Positions 47,479 through 57,602 are shown, numbered from the stretch's first letter. The stretch: 64,000 bases of DNA from Nostocales cyanobacterium HT-58-2 (GCA_002163975.1 CP019636.1:2987001-3051000); one strand, 5' to 3'. Numbers and translations: made by a program. Notes: a model not told the origin generated them from the sequence alone.

Positions 47479-48972
47479 ATGGCAGATCCCAAAACATTGA
47501 CAACCGCTGATGGTATTCCAGTTGCAGATAATCAGAACTCCTTGACAGCAGGTGAGCGTGGTCCTTTGCTGATGCAGGATTTTCACCTGATCGAGAAGCT
47601 CGCTCACTTTAACAGAGAACGGATTCCTGAGCGCGTTGTCCATGCAAAAGGAGCCGCTGCATTTGGCACATTCACCGTAACTCACGACATTACTCGTTAC
47701 AGTAGAGCCAAAGTTTTTTCAGAGATTGGCAAGCAAACCGAAGTTCTCCTGCGGTTCTCTACTGTGGGAGGCGAAAAAGGTTCAGCCGATGCTGAGCGCG
47801 ACCCCAGAGGCTTTGCAGTCAAGTTCTACACTGAAGAGGGTAACTGGGATGTAACAGGCAACAATACGCCAGTCTTCTTTATCCGCGATCCGCTCAAGTT
47901 TCCTGATTTCATTCACACTCAAAAGCGTCATCCCCAAACGAATTACAAAGATCCCAACGCCATGTGGGATTTTTGGTCACTTAGCCCAGAGGCTCTGCAT
48001 CAGGTCACAATTCTGTTCTCTGATCGCGGTATTCCCAAAACCTATCGGCACATGGACGGGTTTGGTAGCCACACCTTTAGCCTCATCAATGCCCAAGGAG
48101 AACGGGTATGGTGCAAGTTTCATTTCAAAACTCTCCAAGGCATTCAAAACTTGACGACTCAAGAGGCGATTCAGATCAAGGGAGAAGATCCAGACCATGC
48201 AACCCGTGACTTGTTTGAAGCGATTGAGCGTGGAGATTATCCTAAGTGGCGAGTCTGCATTCAGGTGATGACAGAAGAACAAGCAGCGCGTCATCGGGAT
48301 AATCCTTTTGACCTGACAAAGGTTTGGAAGCATTCAGAATATCCCTTGATTGATGTGGGTATTCTCGAACTCAACCGGAATCCTCAAAACTACTTTGCTG
48401 AAGTTGAGCAGGCAGCGTTTTCTCCTTCTAACGTTGTTCCTGGTATCAGCTTCTCTCCAGATAAAGTCTTGCAAGCTCGCATCTTCTCTTATCCTGATGC
48501 TCAGCGCTATCGTATCGGTGGGAACTATCAGCAATTACCTGTCAATCAACCAAAGTGCCCGGTGATGCACTACCAGCGCGATGGTGTTATGGCATTGGGT
48601 AACAATGGAGGCAATGCACCCAACTACGAACCCAACAGCTATGAGGATGCACCGAAGCAAAATTGTGATTATGCCAAGCCAGGTTTAGACCTAGGCAATG
48701 TCAAAGCCGATCGCTATGACCACCGTGCAGGAAATGATGATTACACCCAAGCAGGTGATCTCTATCGTCTTATGACACCCGACCAACAGGAACGTCTCAT
48801 AGAAAACATTGTGGCTAGTTTGAGTCAGGCACGAACTGATCTTCAGATGCGTCAACTTTGCCATTTCTTCCGGGCTGATGTGAATTACGGTCGTCGTGTA
48901 GCAGAAGGGTTAGGGATTGCGATTGATCCATCCATGATTTCAGCGTCTGCTCAACCCATCGGTGCGCAATAA
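47479..48972 (+). CDS. katE: Heme catalase, monofunctional, clade 3 type
   Basis: About 497 residues from [12 protein letters not shown], chosen because GGAG lies about 12 bp upstream; an in-frame ATG at 47449 would add 10 residues. It splits H2O2 into water and oxygen. The distal His is in [13 protein letters not shown], the distal Asn in [11 protein letters not shown] and the proximal heme-ligand Tyr in [12 protein letters not shown]. No large C-terminal domain, so it is the small-subunit type. Monofunctional heme catalases are uncommon in cyanobacteria, and the gene is bracketed by a duplication of the preceding gene's 3' end, so transfer is likely. Confidence 0.95.
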   Translation: MADPKTLTTADGIPVADNQNSLTAGERGPLLMQDFHLIEKLAHFNRERIPERVVHAKGAAAFGTFTVTHDITRYSRAKVFSEIGKQTEVLLRFSTVGGEKGSADAERDPRGFAVKFYTEEGNWDVTGNNTPVFFIRDPLKFPDFIHTQKRHPQTNYKDPNAMWDFWSLSPEALHQVTILFSDRGIPKTYRHMDGFGSHTFSLINAQGERVWCKFHFKTLQGIQNLTTQEAIQIKGEDPDHATRDLFEAIERGDYPKWRVCIQVMTEEQAARHRDNPFDLTKVWKHSEYPLIDVGILELNRNPQNYFAEVEQAAFSPSNVVPGISFSPDKVLQARIFSYPDAQRYRIGGNYQQLPVNQPKCPVMHYQRDGVMALGNNGGNAPNYEPNSYEDAPKQNCDYAKPGLDLGNVKADRYDHRAGNDDYTQAGDLYRLMTPDQQERLIENIVASLSQARTDLQMRQLCHFFRADVNYGRRVAEGLGIAIDPSMISASAQPIGAQ

Positions 48973-48974
48973 TT

Positions 48975-49112
48975 GGCGAGTGCTGGCGAGTTGATGGTGT
49001 TTAATGGTTCGACAGCACAGATGTTAGTGAAGAGGAGGATTGAGTTGTTAGGTTAAGCTAAAGTTTTGTAAGTTAAAATTTTAATTTTTAACCGCAAATG
49101 CACGCAGATAAA
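48975..49112. repeat. Direct repeat flanking the catalase gene, right copy (transketolase 3' remnant)
   Basis: Immediately after the catalase stop the sequence GGCGAGTGCTGGCGAGTTGATG resumes the last codons of the transketolase-family gene (AGELMxFNGxTAQxLVKxxIEL), its stop TAA and the following AACCGCA.ATG.ACGCAGAT. It has substitutions and lacks the gene body, so it is a remnant. Confidence 0.85.
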
Positions 49113-50340
49113 CACTAATCTATCTACGTACATTTGCTTTTTTTACTATACTAGTGGTTCATCGCATGAAATTTGTAGGGTAAACTCATTCTTGATTTCT
49201 CTTTCTTCGTGCTCTTTGCTTCTTCGCGGTTAGTTCTTCAATCCCCTCATAATTAATGAGACAGACCACTAGTTTTATAAAAAATAGAACAAAAAATACA
49301 AAACTTTCTTGAGTTAAACTCACCTTTTAAAAGGTAAGTAAGTAAGCGGATATAATTAAACGTAGGATGTGTTAGGCGCAGCCGTAACGCATCAATCCCT
49401 TGATCTGCATGAGTTACTTCGCACTTCCAATCCTACTACAATGGCTCATTTTACTTTCACAAACCTACTTATCACGTGATCAAAATCTTTTATTTCTCCT
49501 AATTAACCGAATAATAGCAGCTAAGTCTAGCACTGTTAATTCATGAATAGTTAAAGAATTTGTAGCTAAAGAGGGAATGGCAAGGGGAAGCTATATTGCA
49601 CTTCTTTTTACGTTATTATTTTTAATAAAGACTTCATTATAAATGACGAATTTGTAGGTACCTGAATAGCCAAATTTATCGCTTTATTATATATATTAAA
49701 AACATGAATCCTGGAGTATATTAACTCATAAAAATTCAATATTAAAAAAATACATCAATACTGAATACTCCATAGATTGTCATAATGAGTCTGCATGAAT
49801 AGTGATTGTTAGCGCTATTTTGAAAATTTTCCATATACTAATAAAGTCAAATTTACTATTCTATTATAACAAAATAAAAAAAATATGAAACTATCAAGCG
49901 ATACATAAATTTCATTTACATAAGTTTAAGATAGCAGACAGTGGTAAACAGCCCAGGATAAGAATTCACCACAAAAATGTAATTTATTGGGCATGGGGCT
50001 GGTATTGAAACAGGTTTTTGCTTAAAACCTGTATCTATTTAATTACGTAATTATTGAGCATCTGAACTACCCAGTAGGTGTTGAATCATTTTGCGTGTTT
50101 ATTGTGTGTCAGACTGCTCAAAATTCGCCTATTCAGACAAGGGATTTCAATTCAAAAATCTCCACATCAATTTGCAGAAGATTGTAAAAAGTTATTCTGT
50201 AACAAATTAACAGACATGAAATGTTGTAGAAGTTTCACTTTCTTTAGACTGATAAACCTTAGTAGAAAAAGTATTTGCTGAATACAGAATTTGCAGTAAA
50301 AAATGGCAAATGATTCAGAAGATATGTCTAGGAGAACACT
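49113..50340. other. Long AT-rich intergenic region
   Basis: About 1.2 kb between the catalase remnant and the oxidase operon. It holds a GTAGGATG-type repeat (49361-49437). The rest is very AT-rich with no convincing frame; a 67-codon frame at 50078-50281 has no known family or ribosome binding site. The promoter of the terminal oxidase operon should lie near the right end. Confidence 0.5.
49361..49437. repeat. GTAGGATG-type inverted-repeat element, copy 4
   Basis: Left end GTAGGATGTGTTAGGCGCAG, right end AATCCTAC; the core has GCCGTAACGCATC, shared with the element at 28683. A truncated fifth copy with only the right half (GATGCGTTACGGAC...ACATCCTACA) lies at 56792-56826. Confidence 0.65.
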
Positions 50341-50841
50341 ATGTTTGAGTATCTTCCGGCTTTGAACGATCACAATTTACCGTATCCTGATACAATTCAT
50401 CCGATTGTTGTACACTTCGTAATTGCAATGGTATTGTTTGCCTTCGTTTGCGATGTTATTGGATATTTAACAGGCAAATACCGTCTTTTTGAGGTAAGTT
50501 GGTGGAATCTGTTTCTCGCCACAATTTCCATCTTCATTGCCATTATTTTTGGTCAGTTTGAAGCAGGCTTGGCAGAACCTTACGACGCCGCTGAATCAGT
50601 ACTGAACTTACATACACTGCTTGGCTGGTCTCTTTCAGGAATTCTCGCAGCTATTACAGCTTGGCGCTACGTGATTCGTGTTCGCACCCCACACAAGATA
50701 CCATTTTCCTATCTCGCAGTAGGACTTATTTTAACTGTTTTGGTAGGCGCACAAGTGTATCTCGGAGACAAATTAGTTTGGGTGTATGGACTACATACAG
50801 TACCAGTTGTTGAAGCATTAAAGGAGGGTTTGTTGCAATGA
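50341..50841 (+). CDS. DUF2231 membrane protein of the terminal oxidase operon (1)
   Basis: 166 residues, four predicted transmembrane helices, with the DUF2231 start HPIVVHFVIAMVLFAFVCDVIGY. It overlaps the next gene by 4 bp (ATGA). In Anabaena two small hypothetical membrane genes precede coxB3A3C3, and these two match that position. They may help assemble the oxidase or act as extra heme/quinone-binding subunits (inference). Confidence 0.85.
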   Translation: MFEYLPALNDHNLPYPDTIHPIVVHFVIAMVLFAFVCDVIGYLTGKYRLFEVSWWNLFLATISIFIAIIFGQFEAGLAEPYDAAESVLNLHTLLGWSLSGILAAITAWRYVIRVRTPHKIPFSYLAVGLILTVLVGAQVYLGDKLVWVYGLHTVPVVEALKEGLLQ

Positions 50842-51443
50842 ACTCTGCAGCCATTGACCAATTGAAAACACACCTTGGTGCAAACGGACTACCTTACTCT
50901 ATTCCCATTCATCCAAACTTGGTTCATCTGACGCTAGGTTTATTCATTATTGGAATTACCTTTGATTTTGTTGGTGTTTTGTTCCCCTTACAAAAACCAG
51001 TCTTCAAATTTTTGGCAATTTCTACCGTTCGTGCCAACTTCTTTGATGTCGGCTGGTTCAATATGCTGGCTTCTGGCATTATCACGTTTTTTACCGTAGC
51101 AGCAGGCTTTTACGAAATCATGCTGGCAGATGCACCTTCTGATATGAAGAGTGCTTGGGGATTACAGGCAATGGAAACAATGCTTTGGCATGGTGTGGGT
51201 GGTGTCTTTTTATTAGCGCTGATTGTTGGCATGACTATTTGGAGAGGATTGCAGCGCTATGTTTGGTGCAAGGACGAAAGCCAACAAGTGCATTGGAGTT
51301 ACCTGGCTTTCGGGTTTGTAATTATGTTCCTAATGTATATTCATGGAACACTTGGGGCGCAACTAGCTGCTGAGTTTGGGGTACATAATACCGCTGATAT
51401 GTTATTGCGATTAGGTCAAAACCCCAATACGTTGCTCAAGTGA
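50838..51443 (+). CDS. DUF2231 membrane protein of the terminal oxidase operon (2)
   Basis: 201 residues with about four transmembrane helices. Like the first protein it has an N-terminal IHPNLVHLTLGLFIIGITFD segment and His residues placed in helices (MLWHGVGGVFLLAL, YIHGTLGAQ), which could bind heme. It overlaps the previous gene by ATGA and is followed by coxB after 80 bp. Confidence 0.85.
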   Translation: MNSAAIDQLKTHLGANGLPYSIPIHPNLVHLTLGLFIIGITFDFVGVLFPLQKPVFKFLAISTVRANFFDVGWFNMLASGIITFFTVAAGFYEIMLADAPSDMKSAWGLQAMETMLWHGVGGVFLLALIVGMTIWRGLQRYVWCKDESQQVHWSYLAFGFVIMFLMYIHGTLGAQLAAEFGVHNTADMLLRLGQNPNTLLK

Positions 51444-51523
51444 GTAATTTTAGTCCTTAGTCATTTCTCACTCCCGAAGGACAAATGACTAAGGATGACT
51501 GATGACTAATGATTTTGATAACT

Positions 51524-52459
51524 ATGAAAATCTGGAATGTTTTGATATTAATTGTCAGTGCGATCGCCCTCACTGTTGTGAGTCTCTGGGTAGGACAGCA
51601 GGCGTATTCTTGGCTTCCCCCACAAGCTGCAGCAGAATCGCAATTGATAGATGATTTGTTTAGTTTTCTCGTCACACTAGGCGCATTTATCTTCTTCGGA
51701 GTCACTGCTACTCTAATGTATTCTGTGACTTTCCATCGAGCAGGCAAGTATGATTTTAAAGACGGTCCTGCAATTGAAGGCAATATCACATTAGAAGTTG
51801 TTTGGACAGCGATCCCAATTTTGGTCGTGTTATGGATTGCAGGCTACAGCTACCAAGTCTACGAGCAAATGGCAATTCGGGGTCCGATGGAGATTGTCCA
51901 CTTACATATGCCAATGGGGATGGAATCAGCGTACGCTGCACCAATGGACTCCTCAACTGAACCCGTAGAAAATATTGAAGTCAATGCTAAGCAATGGGCT
52001 TGGGTGTTCCGCTACCCCAATCAAGGTGTCACCAGTACAGAATTACACTTGCCCTCCAATCACCGTGTTCGCTTAGCACTGCAATCAGAAGACGTTCTCC
52101 ACGGTTTTTATATACCTGCTTTCCGTCTCAAACAAGACATCATTCCCAAACGCACAATAGACTTTGAATTCACACCCATCCGCGTTGGCAAATACCGATT
52201 GACCGATTCTCAATTTAGCGGTACTTACTTTGCCACAATGCAGGCGAATGTGGTTGTTGAGTCCCCTGAAGATTACGATAAGTGGCTTGCCCAAGCAGCA
52301 ACCCAAAAACCAACCCCAGCATCTAATCAGGCAGTTGCCGAATATATCCAGGAAACAAAAGAACGCATCAAAACTGGCTGGGCTACAGTTGCGCCTGCAC
52401 AGCCTCCTGTGGTCAATTACAGCAATTCGATTTATGAGTTTCGCCTGAAGGACGAATGA
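51524..52459 (+). CDS. coxB: Cytochrome oxidase subunit II of an alternative terminal oxidase, without CuA
   Basis: About 311 residues from MKIWNVLILIVSAIALTVVS (ATG at 51509 adds five residues). Two N-terminal membrane helices (about 5-25 and 45-65, DDLFSFLVTLGAFIFFG) and a periplasmic cupredoxin domain. The CuA motif CxxxCxxxHxxM is absent: the matching segment is KYRLTDSQFSGTYFATM, with Asp, Ser and Phe in place of the two Cys and the His. That is typical of the cyanobacterial ARTO/Cox2-Cox3 oxidases, which do not take electrons through CuA and probably oxidise quinol. Confidence 0.9.
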   Translation: MKIWNVLILIVSAIALTVVSLWVGQQAYSWLPPQAAAESQLIDDLFSFLVTLGAFIFFGVTATLMYSVTFHRAGKYDFKDGPAIEGNITLEVVWTAIPILVVLWIAGYSYQVYEQMAIRGPMEIVHLHMPMGMESAYAAPMDSSTEPVENIEVNAKQWAWVFRYPNQGVTSTELHLPSNHRVRLALQSEDVLHGFYIPAFRLKQDIIPKRTIDFEFTPIRVGKYRLTDSQFSGTYFATMQANVVVESPEDYDKWLAQAATQKPTPASNQAVAEYIQETKERIKTGWATVAPAQPPVVNYSNSIYEFRLKDE

Positions 52460-52462
52460 CAC

Positions 52463-54136
52463 ATGACCAATATTTCTGTCAAAGACATCGGCATGAGTGG
52501 TGCAAACCCTCACCACGAAGCTGCTACAGGCTGGAAGCGGTACTTCAGCTTCAGCACTGACCACAAGGTCATTGGTATCCAGTACATTGTGAGTGCTTTC
52601 ATTTTCTTTCTTGTTGGTGGCATCTTTGCAATGGTGATTCGGGGAGAACTGATTACCCCAGAATCAGACTTAGTTGACCGCACAGTCTACAATGCTATGT
52701 TTACTATGCATGGCACGGTGATGTTGTTTGGTTGGACATTTCCAGTGCTGGTAGGTTTTGCTAATTACTTGGTGCCATTGATGATTGGGGCACGAGATAT
52801 GGCATTTCCGCGCTTGAATGCTGCTGCCTTCTGGATGGTTCCTATAGCTGGAATTTTGCTAATGGCAAGCTTTTTTGTTCCAGGGGGTCCTGCACAAGCA
52901 GGCTGGTGGTCATACCCACCCGTTAGTTTACAAAACCCGTCGGGTCAGTTGATCAATGGTCAATTTGTCTGGCTTCTGGCGGTAGCAATATCGGGGGTTT
53001 CCTCGATTATGGGGGCAGTCAATTTTGTAACAACAATTGTCAAGATGCGGGCACCTGGAATGACGTTCTTCCGGATGCCGATGTTTGTTTGGGCAGTGTT
53101 CAGCGCCCAGATTATTCAACTGTTTGGACTCCCTGCCTTGACTGCGGGGGCAATTATGCTCTTATTTGACTTAACAGTTGGAACCAGCTTTTTTGACCCT
53201 GCAAAGGGAGGTAATGCAGTTCTTTTCCAACACTTTTTCTGGTTCTACTCGCACCCTGCAGTTTACGTTATCATTCTGCCAGTTTTTGGGATTTTTTCGG
53301 AACTCTTTCCTGTATACGCTCGTAAACCTCTTTTTGGTTATAAAGTCGTTGCTATTTCATCACTCTTAATTGCTGGAGTGAGTGCCCTAGTTTGGGTACA
53401 CCATCTTTATGTCAGCGGTACACCGGGCTGGATGCGCATGATTTTCATGCTCTCGACAATGTTTGTTTCTGTGCCTACTGGCATTAAGGTCTTTGCTTGG
53501 GTTGCAACTATTTGGGGAGGCAAGCTACGACTAAATACACCGATGCTATTTGCCTTGGGTGGATTAATAATGTTTGTTTTTGCTGGTATTACTGGTATTA
53601 CACTTGCCTCGGTTCCAGTTGATGTTCACGTCAACAATACCTATTATGTCGTAGGTCATTTTCACTATGTCCTCTACGGCACAGTCACGATGGGAATGTT
53701 TGCTGCCATATACCACTGGTTTCCCAAAATGACTGGGCGTATGTACTACGAAGGCTGGGGACAGTTGCACTTTTGGTTAGCATTTATTGGCACTAACCTC
53801 AACTTTTTGCCCATGCATCCATTGGGATTGCAAGGAATGTTGCGTCGCGTCTCTTCTTACGCTCCAGAGTATGAATTCTGGAATATCGTTGCAAGTATTG
53901 GGGCATTTCTCTTAGGGATGTCCACTTTGCCCTTTATTCTCAACATGATTGCTTCCTGGATGCATGGTAAGCAGGCTCCTAAAAATCCTTGGCGAGCAAT
54001 TGGACTAGAGTGGCTAGTTTCTTCACCACCTCCAGTAGAAAACTTTGAGGAAATTCCAGTCATTGTTTCTGAACCCTACAGCTACGGTAAATCTGAACCA
54101 TTAGTAGCTAGTAAAGGTCATAGCCATCACTCGTAG
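52463..54136 (+). CDS. coxA: Cytochrome oxidase subunit I (alternative terminal oxidase)
   Basis: 557 residues, twelve transmembrane helices, starting 3 bp after coxB. CuB/heme site: WFYSHPAVYVIILP with the His-Tyr pair, VWVHHLYVSG with the two His, and VGHFHYVLYG carrying the heme ligands; MFTMHGTVMLFGW has the low-spin heme His. It is a heme-copper O2 reductase. The operon with DUF2231 proteins resembles the heterocyst-specific cox3 operon of Anabaena, which protects nitrogenase from O2. Confidence 0.95.
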   Translation: MTNISVKDIGMSGANPHHEAATGWKRYFSFSTDHKVIGIQYIVSAFIFFLVGGIFAMVIRGELITPESDLVDRTVYNAMFTMHGTVMLFGWTFPVLVGFANYLVPLMIGARDMAFPRLNAAAFWMVPIAGILLMASFFVPGGPAQAGWWSYPPVSLQNPSGQLINGQFVWLLAVAISGVSSIMGAVNFVTTIVKMRAPGMTFFRMPMFVWAVFSAQIIQLFGLPALTAGAIMLLFDLTVGTSFFDPAKGGNAVLFQHFFWFYSHPAVYVIILPVFGIFSELFPVYARKPLFGYKVVAISSLLIAGVSALVWVHHLYVSGTPGWMRMIFMLSTMFVSVPTGIKVFAWVATIWGGKLRLNTPMLFALGGLIMFVFAGITGITLASVPVDVHVNNTYYVVGHFHYVLYGTVTMGMFAAIYHWFPKMTGRMYYEGWGQLHFWLAFIGTNLNFLPMHPLGLQGMLRRVSSYAPEYEFWNIVASIGAFLLGMSTLPFILNMIASWMHGKQAPKNPWRAIGLEWLVSSPPPVENFEEIPVIVSEPYSYGKSEPLVASKGHSHHS

Positions 54137-54258
54137 GTTGACATCAATAAATGTATTTCTTGTGATGACCATTTGGTGTTGATAGTGAGACAACTAACTA
54201 TCAACAACTAACTACTAATCACTAACAATCACCTACAAGGTAAAGGAGTATTCAATCA

Positions 54259-54861
54259 ATGGACAGTTCCATCAAGGCAGAACAGTTACAGCAGCCTTTA
54301 CATGAGCATGCCCACGACGAAGAAGGCAATAAAATGTTTGGCTTTGTTGTGTTCTTGCTCTCAGAGAGTGTTATTTTCCTAAGTTTTTTTGCAGGATATA
54401 TTGTTTACAAAACAACAACTCCTGATTGGTTACCACCTGGTGTTTCCGGATTAGAAATTAAAGAACCTGCTATTAACACCGTGGTTCTTGTTGCTAGTAG
54501 TTTTGTCATTTACCTAGCAGAACGCGCTTTAGGACGTCACGAACTGAATAAATTTCGCCTGTTTCTTCTAACAACGATCGCCATGGGAACCTACTTTTTA
54601 GTTGGGCAGGCGATTGAATGGAGCAATCTTGCTTTTGGCTTTACCACAGGTGTCTTCGGTGGGATGTTCTACTTGTTGACTGGTTTTCACGGTCTGCATG
54701 TTCTCACGGGAATTATACTACAATTGATTATTTTTGCTCGCTCGTTTATTCCGGGCAATTATGACTCAAGTCATTTTGGTGTGAATGCGACATCCTTGTT
54801 CTGGCACTTTGTTGATGTGATCTGGATTATTTTGTTTGTCCTTATCTACATCTGGCAGTGA
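54259..54861 (+). CDS. coxC: Cytochrome oxidase subunit III
   Basis: 200 residues with five transmembrane helices; AAGGAG ribosome binding site upstream. GFVVFLLSESVIFLSFFAGY, LTGFHGLHVLTG and LFWHFVDVIWIILFVLIYIW are the standard subunit III blocks. It lies 122 bp after coxA on the same strand and completes the BAC set. Subunit III stabilises the oxidase and contributes to proton uptake. Confidence 0.93.
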   Translation: MDSSIKAEQLQQPLHEHAHDEEGNKMFGFVVFLLSESVIFLSFFAGYIVYKTTTPDWLPPGVSGLEIKEPAINTVVLVASSFVIYLAERALGRHELNKFRLFLLTTIAMGTYFLVGQAIEWSNLAFGFTTGVFGGMFYLLTGFHGLHVLTGIILQLIIFARSFIPGNYDSSHFGVNATSLFWHFVDVIWIILFVLIYIWQ

Positions 54862-54973
54862 ATATCTCCCCTAAACTTTTACATCTTCAATACTGTTTGG
54901 ATAAGAGTAAGAGTCTTTTCCCTTTAACTAAACCGTATTGCTACCCATACACCCATAACCCAGGAAAATTCTT

Positions 54974-56548
54974 ATGATTATTGATGACCAGCACTATGAC
55001 TTGATTATCGTTGGTACAGGTGCAGGTGGAGGTACACTATTACATAAACTTGCACCTACAGGTAAGAAAATTCTTGTTCTGGAGAAAGGGAACTTCTTAC
55101 CCAGAGAAAATGAAAATTGGAATGCTAGCGAGGTTTTTGGAAAAGGACGTTATCACGCTCGTGAACAGTGGTACGACATTTCAGGCGAGCCTTTTCGTCC
55201 CCAAACCAACTATTGGGTTGGGGGCAACACTAAGTTTTATGGTGCGGCTTTGCTGCGAATGAGAGAAAAAGATTTTGAGAAGGTTCAACATCAAGACGGT
55301 ATTTCTCCAGAATGGCCTCTCCAATACCAGGATTTTGAACCTTATTACACACAAGCAGAGAAGCTTTATTCTGTCCACGGCAGACAAGGAGACGACCCAA
55401 CGGAGCCTCCTCGAAGTGAAGATTACCCTTATCCTCCAATCAGTCACGAGCCTAGGATGCAACAAATTTGTGAGGCTCTTTCTCATCATGGGCTGCACCC
55501 GGGATATCTACCTCTGGCATTGAGGCTAAATGAAAACAATATTGATGAGAGCCTTTGTATCCGGTGTAAAACTTGTGATGGATTTCCCTGTCAAGTTGAT
55601 GGTAAAGCTGATGCTGAAGTCTCGGGAGTTATCCCTGCTCTGGAATTTCCCAACGTCACGCTGAAGACTGATGCTAATGTTGTACGTTTGCATACGAGTA
55701 CCTCGGGTCGAGAAGTGAAAGCCGTTGAGGTGGAAATTGGTGGGCAATCTTATCTATTTTTTGGTGATATTGTGGTGCTGGCGTGTGGTGCTGTGAATTC
55801 AGCAGCACTCTTACTGCGATCGGCTAATGAAAAGCACCCGACTGGACTCGCCAATAGTTCTGACCAGGTGGGACGCAATTTCATGAAACACCTGTTAACA
55901 GCGGTTGTGCAACTGAGTTCCATACCTAACCCAGCCGTGTTTCAGAAGACGATTTACGTCCACGATTTTTATTGGGGAGACTCTGATTTTGAATATCCCA
56001 TGGGACATATCCAGAATACGGGTAACATTCTCCAAGATATGATTCCCGCTGAAGCACCTCCCTTGTTGTCTCTTTTATCAAGATTAATGCCAGGATTTGG
56101 GCTGCAACAGTTGGCAACACGGACAATTGGTTGGTGGTTGCAAACAGAAGATTTACCTGACCCCAACAATAGAGTTCGCGTGCAAGGTTCCAAACTGTAT
56201 TTGGATTACACACCTAATAATGTTGAGGCTCACGATCGCTTGATTTATCACTGGACAGAGGTGCTAAAAGCAGTAGACAGAACTGGAAAAAACTCGATGC
56301 TGTCGATGGGGGTTTATCCTCATAGCAATACGCCTATTCGAGTGGTAGCCCATCAAAGTGGAACTTGCCGTTTTGGAGAAGACCCAACGACATCTGTTCT
56401 CGACCTCAATTGTCGCACTCATGATGTCAATAATCTCTACATCGTGGATGGCAGTTTCTTCCCATCTAGTGCTGCGGTTAGTCCTGCGTTGACGATTATA
56501 GCTAATGCACTGCGAGTTGGAGAACACTTGATTGAACAGTTGAATTAG
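54974..56548 (+). CDS. GMC-family FAD oxidoreductase
   Basis: 524 residues. N-terminal FAD site YDLIIVGTGAGGGTLLHKLA, VLEKGNFLPRE, and NYWVGGNTKFYGAALLRMRE; C-terminal SGTCRFGEDPTTSVLD and NLYIVDGSFFPSSAAVSPALTI with the catalytic His in AHQSGTCRFG. It belongs to the glucose-methanol-choline family, subgroup with a Cys-rich insert (CIRCKTCDGFPC) similar to bacterial membrane-bound sugar and alcohol dehydrogenases. The alcohol substrate is unknown. It follows coxC by 112 bp and might pass electrons to this oxidase (inference). Confidence 0.88.
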   Translation: MIIDDQHYDLIIVGTGAGGGTLLHKLAPTGKKILVLEKGNFLPRENENWNASEVFGKGRYHAREQWYDISGEPFRPQTNYWVGGNTKFYGAALLRMREKDFEKVQHQDGISPEWPLQYQDFEPYYTQAEKLYSVHGRQGDDPTEPPRSEDYPYPPISHEPRMQQICEALSHHGLHPGYLPLALRLNENNIDESLCIRCKTCDGFPCQVDGKADAEVSGVIPALEFPNVTLKTDANVVRLHTSTSGREVKAVEVEIGGQSYLFFGDIVVLACGAVNSAALLLRSANEKHPTGLANSSDQVGRNFMKHLLTAVVQLSSIPNPAVFQKTIYVHDFYWGDSDFEYPMGHIQNTGNILQDMIPAEAPPLLSLLSRLMPGFGLQQLATRTIGWWLQTEDLPDPNNRVRVQGSKLYLDYTPNNVEAHDRLIYHWTEVLKAVDRTGKNSMLSMGVYPHSNTPIRVVAHQSGTCRFGEDPTTSVLDLNCRTHDVNNLYIVDGSFFPSSAAVSPALTIIANALRVGEHLIEQLN

Positions 56549-56933
56549 GCGTAATACCGTTTCACCTTAAGATTGATACAGATGGCAAGCTTCGGGAGCA
56601 GGGGAAGCAAGAAAAGTGATTTGTATCAAGAATTTCGTGAAATGGTATAAGCATCGGCAGTCATCACTTTTGTGCGCTCATGTATGCCTACTATATTCGT
56701 CAGTAAAATGCACCCGAAGCAGAATAGAACTCTTGCACGAATATTTTGTCTAGGGGAATGAGAGAGTAAAGCAGCGCAACAAATCTCAGAAGATGCGTTA
56801 CGGACTTCGTCCTAACACATCCTACAAATCTTTTATAGCATTCATGCAAGCGGTATGGCTGCGGCAGATGGTTTGCGCTGCCATGCGGAAAGCATTGGCA
56901 GTCCGATTTACAGAGGCAAAAAGCACAGGAGTA
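56549..56933. other. Intergenic region with foldback and partial repeat
   Basis: 385 bp between convergent genes, holding the foldback at 56553-56651 and a truncated GTAGGATG-type element at 56792-56826. No gene is seen. Confidence 0.5.
56553..56651. repeat. Foldback element (ATACCGTTTCAC ... GTGAAATGGTAT)
   Basis: ATACCGTTTCAC near the start pairs with GTGAAATGGTAT at the end, and the inner TTGATACA/TGTATCAA also pair. About 100 bp with no frame. It shares its outer ends with the foldback at 27394-27494. Confidence 0.7.
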
Positions 56934-57602
56934 TCAAATTTCTAACTGAGGGAGAAAAGTACGAGCCAAAAGAGCTGCTTGAGTGCGATCGCGCAGTTGT
57001 AACTGACTCAAAATACTTGTGACGTGATTTCTCACTGTCCGTTCTGAGATGTAAAGCATATGTGCAATCTCGCGGTTACTTAATCCCATGGCTATTAACC
57101 GCAAAACCTCTTTTTCTCTGGGCGATAGTTGCGCGAGTTCTAGTGGGATGGCTGGCTGTAATGAATCAGATATATCAGGAGTGTTCAAGGCTTTTTCAAA
57201 CAGTCCTGGTCCCATGTGAGTGTAACCTTGGTGCACGGCGCGAATGGCGATCGCTAACTCGTCAAGCGGTGTATGCTTTAAAAGATAACCTCTTGCCCCA
57301 TAGCGCATTGCTTGTGAAACATACTCATCATCATCAAATGTCGTCAGCACCAGCACGTGTATTTCTGGAAAACGCTGACAAATCAGGCGAGTCGCTGCAA
57401 CCCCATCCATCACAGGCATTCTAACATCCATCAACACAACATCTGGTTGCAATGGCGTTCTATAAAGCGCCTCCACCGCTTCAATTGCTAGTTGACCATT
57501 TTCGGCGTCACCAACCACTTGCAAATCTGATTTTGATTCCAGCAGGGTTTTAAGTCCCTGACGAATAATGATTTGGTCGTCTATCAGCAACAGACGAATC
57601 AT
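56934..57602 (-). CDS. NarL/LuxR-family response regulator
   Basis: 222 residues. Receiver domain with LIDDQ, phospho-Asp D59 in VVLMDVRMPVMDG, the Thr of VLTTFDDD and the Lys of YLLKHTP; C-terminal LuxR helix-turn-helix LSPREKEVLRLIAMGLSNRE and ISERTVRNHVTSIL. Its start overlaps the end of the kinase gene by about 50 bp. The pair probably controls the divergent MacAB-like efflux operon (inference). Confidence 0.93.
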   Translation of the reverse strand: MIRLLLIDDQIIIRQGLKTLLESKSDLQVVGDAENGQLAIEAVEALYRTPLQPDVVLMDVRMPVMDGVAATRLICQRFPEIHVLVLTTFDDDEYVSQAMRYGARGYLLKHTPLDELAIAIRAVHQGYTHMGPGLFEKALNTPDISDSLQPAIPLELAQLSPREKEVLRLIAMGLSNREIAHMLYISERTVRNHVTSILSQLQLRDRTQAALLARTFLPQLEI

